This document shows, in pieces, positions 62,291 through 64,000 of a DNA stretch of 64,000 bases. The notes below the pieces were generated by a model. The model did not search any database and had not been told where the DNA came from. It saw only the letters and a list, made by a program, of their open reading frames with translations. The stretch lies in assembly GCA_030052745.1 (NCBI GenBank), contig JANBVO010000020.1, positions 186,001-250,000 on the forward strand, written 5' to 3'. Within the stretch, counting starts at the first letter, position 1, and every line of letters starts with the position of its first letter. Source of the DNA: Pleurostoma richardsiae (taxonomy: Eukaryota > Ascomycota > Sordariomycetes > Calosphaeriales > Pleurostomataceae). The translations under genes were made by a program, and so were the position numbers.

Positions 62291-63370
62291 ATGAGCACAT
62301 ACCCAGAAGCCTCAAGCCTTCCCAGAGCCATGGCGGCCACCGAAGTAAACATCGAGGCCACGGCAACTGCCGAGCCAAAATTCGGAACCGTGATCCGACA
62401 GGTAGGTATCTCCAAGTCCTGCCAGATCAGAGTGATCTAACAACTGCTCTCGGCAGGTGATGTACGTTGCAGGCGAAACCGAAGAACCTTCGCTTGAGAC
62501 GCTCGCGCTCGTGGAAGATATCATCAAGGACCAGGTCATATTGATGGCAAATGCTCCTTCATCATCCCCTTCCTTTCGCCCTATCCTATTTTGGCTAACA
62601 CATATTTCTTGCTCTAGCTGTCCACCGCAAATGGCCGTGCTGTCCGTCGCGGCGACAAATTCTTCTCCAACGACGACCTCATCTTCCAATTTCGTCATGA
62701 CTCTGCCCGAGTGGCGCATATCCAGGAAATGGTCAGCTGGAAGCCCACTTGTGAGAGACGCGAGAAGGATCACAGAAATGACGTGGATTCGAATCCCGAT
62801 GCAGCCATAGACGTCAGCAAAGAGACACTTGACGCCCCTTCGGCCGCCAAGGCTTCAGCAAGCAACACCGAGATCCTGCCGGAACAGGCCGGCGACGAAG
62901 AGCTCTTTGGAGAGTCGGACGACGCCAATCTGCAGAAGCTACGCGAAGCGGACGAAAGGACCAAAAACATGTCTCGAGAGGAATATGCGACTTGGACCAA
63001 ATGCCGCAAGGCCTCCTTCACTTCGCGCAAACTGCAGCTTTTCCGCGACTGGTCTGGCCTGGGCGTCATAGCCGAGCACAAGCCTAGAGACGACTCCATT
63101 GAAATCCTTGACTTCCTGGCCTGCGACATGATCCACAGACTGACAGGGCTGGCACTCGAAGTTCAGAAAATGGAGCTGGCGGACAAGCCTGTCGCAGAAA
63201 GCCAACTTGAGTCTTCCGCTGCTTCTCCAGCCGACAATACCTTGCCGGAAGCGAGAAGACCAGCACTCGACTCCCGACATATTCAACAGGCTTTCCGCGC
63301 GATTCAGATCGTGAGATGCCGCCCCCTGTTCATGAGAGTGCCGATGCCGCAGACGTTGAAGCTGATGTAA
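62291..63370 (+). CDS. spt3: SPT3-like SAGA complex subunit
   Basis: Histone-fold transcription cofactor of the SAGA complex. Exons 62291..62401, 62457..62546 and 62618..63370 give 954 nt, 317 residues (family about 320-340). The first histone-fold half is FGTVIRQVMYVAGETEEPSLETL, DIIKDQVILM and LSTANGRAVRRGDKFFSNDDLIFQFRHDSARV; the linker is acidic; the second half includes SIEILDFLACDMIHRLTGLALEV and the end SRHIQQAFRAIQ. Intron 2 (62547..62617) has a GC donor; splicing there restores exactly the 22-residue spacing expected between the D-I-V-x-x-Q-V-I and A-x-R-R-G motifs. The sequence is clearly more divergent than I would expect for a typical SPT3. An alternative start is 62330. Confidence 0.82.
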
Positions 63371-63542
63371 CTCGGAAGGACTCCTTTCTACGTCATATGC
63401 AGGAATCACGATAACAGTTCTTAGACCAGAGGAGCTACAATGGTAAGCAGTGTCCCAAAATAGTGAGCAAGGGAGAGTGTTGGAACGGAAGCAGATTCGA
63501 TTTTCTCGAGATTCTCAACTTGTCTTAGATAGCCAGTGCATC

Positions 63543-64000
63543 TCACTGCGTCGGCTTCCTACCGTAGACAGTATAGCTTAATGGATCCTCAGCTCAAGTC
63601 TTCCCGGTTTCATCGCGAAAGTGGTAATTACTCACACAGGGATGTACGCATGGATGCTACGATCCCGCAGTTCCCTCCGAACATCAGCGAGGAGGACCTC
63701 GATCTCCTCCCTCGACCACCCGAGGACCCTCGACAAGAGGGCAAGGGAGAATGCCTCTATGCCGTCCGAGACGTTCTGGAACGTCCACGCCCCAAGCTCC
63801 TTCAGCTTCTTGTCCCGGGGCCACGGATTCAGCGGCCACTTGTGCAACACCTCCTGCACGTCCACGAACCCGAGGTCCTCGAGCGCGGCCTTGTACGTCT
63901 TGGGTTCGTTGAATGGTCGGCCCCGCTCCTTTGCCGCCTCGGCCAGGAGTCGTCGCCAGCGCTTCACTGCATGGCTCTCGGTGAGTGTCCCATCATCCGA
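63543..64000 (-). CDS. LaeA-like SAM-dependent methyltransferase, 3' part (runs off right edge)
   Basis: The C-terminal half of a second LaeA/UMTA-type methyltransferase. Visible exons are >64000..63636 and 63576..63543, joined by an intron with donor GTGAGT and acceptor TTAAG. The frame stays open to the window edge, starting SDDGTLTESHAVKRW, which matches the SDDGTLNDDQ region of the copy at 36-38 kb. Shared blocks follow: EDLGFVDVQEVLHKWPLNPW, KKLKELGAWTFQNVSDGIEA, LLSRVLGWSREEIEVLLADV and the final exon YTVYGRKPTQ. The SAM-binding half lies outside the window. The two copies differ at many positions, so they are old paralogues. Convergent with the SPT3-like gene. Confidence 0.85.

Overview
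This window is nuclear DNA of a filamentous ascomycete (Pezizomycotina, most likely a Sordariomycete). The evidence is short spliceosomal introns (about 50-70 nt) with CTRAC branch sites, GC-rich third codon positions, two HET-domain genes, a HET-C type glycolipid transfer protein, LaeA-like methyltransferases, an NRPS-like enzyme, fungal P450s, and an intron-containing tRNA-Phe. I reconstructed splice sites by hand. For most genes the exon lengths add up to an intact reading frame across all junctions, which is good internal support.

Layout. 0-2.7 kb: the start of an NRPS-like adenylating enzyme (minus, leaving the left edge), head to head with a free-standing thioester-reductase-type gene (plus). 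2.9-6.9 kb: an F-box protein, a conserved acidic protein and a TauD-type dioxygenase. 9.3-11.1 kb: an unrecognised gene with a tandemly duplicated ~600-nt exon-intron unit and one in-frame TAG. 11.6-18.6 kb: an M20 N-carbamoyl-amino-acid hydrolase, a HET-domain protein and phospholipase D. 19.8-20.4 kb: an AT-rich island. 21.4-23 kb: HET-C-like GLTP and tRNA-Phe. 23.5-25.6 kb: a Ser/Thr-rich GPI wall protein. 28.4-32.8 kb: an F-box/ankyrin protein and a small basic Myb-like chromatin protein. 33.9-37.8 kb: a P450 divergent from an 11-exon LaeA-like methyltransferase. 38.2-40.9 kb: a DUF6601-type membrane protein and an expansin-like protein. 42.4-44.7 kb: a second HET protein. 47.2-49.8 kb: a twin-His ammonium transporter and a secreted protein. 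51.2-53.1 kb: a hydroxyacyl-CoA dehydrogenase fused to a YWTD propeller. 54.4-58.7 kb: a cytochrome b5/b5-reductase fusion divergent from a soluble-looking P450. 59.6-60.5 kb: a secreted triple CBM18 chitin-binding protein. 62.3-64 kb: an SPT3-like SAGA subunit and the 3' part of a second LaeA-like methyltransferase leaving the right edge.

How the genes may work together. Two divergent pairs look functionally coherent: P450 with LaeA-like methyltransferase, and P450 with a self-contained b5/b5R electron donor. Nitrogen and sulfur scavenging (ammonium transporter, carbamoyl hydrolase, TauD dioxygenase) and cell-surface or secreted functions are scattered between them. Two HET genes, a HET-C homologue and a phospholipase D give the left half an allorecognition or lipid flavour. 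Three introns use GC-AG boundaries. I found no transposon, CRISPR array or intact virus-like element. The larger intergenic gaps are listed with what they contain.
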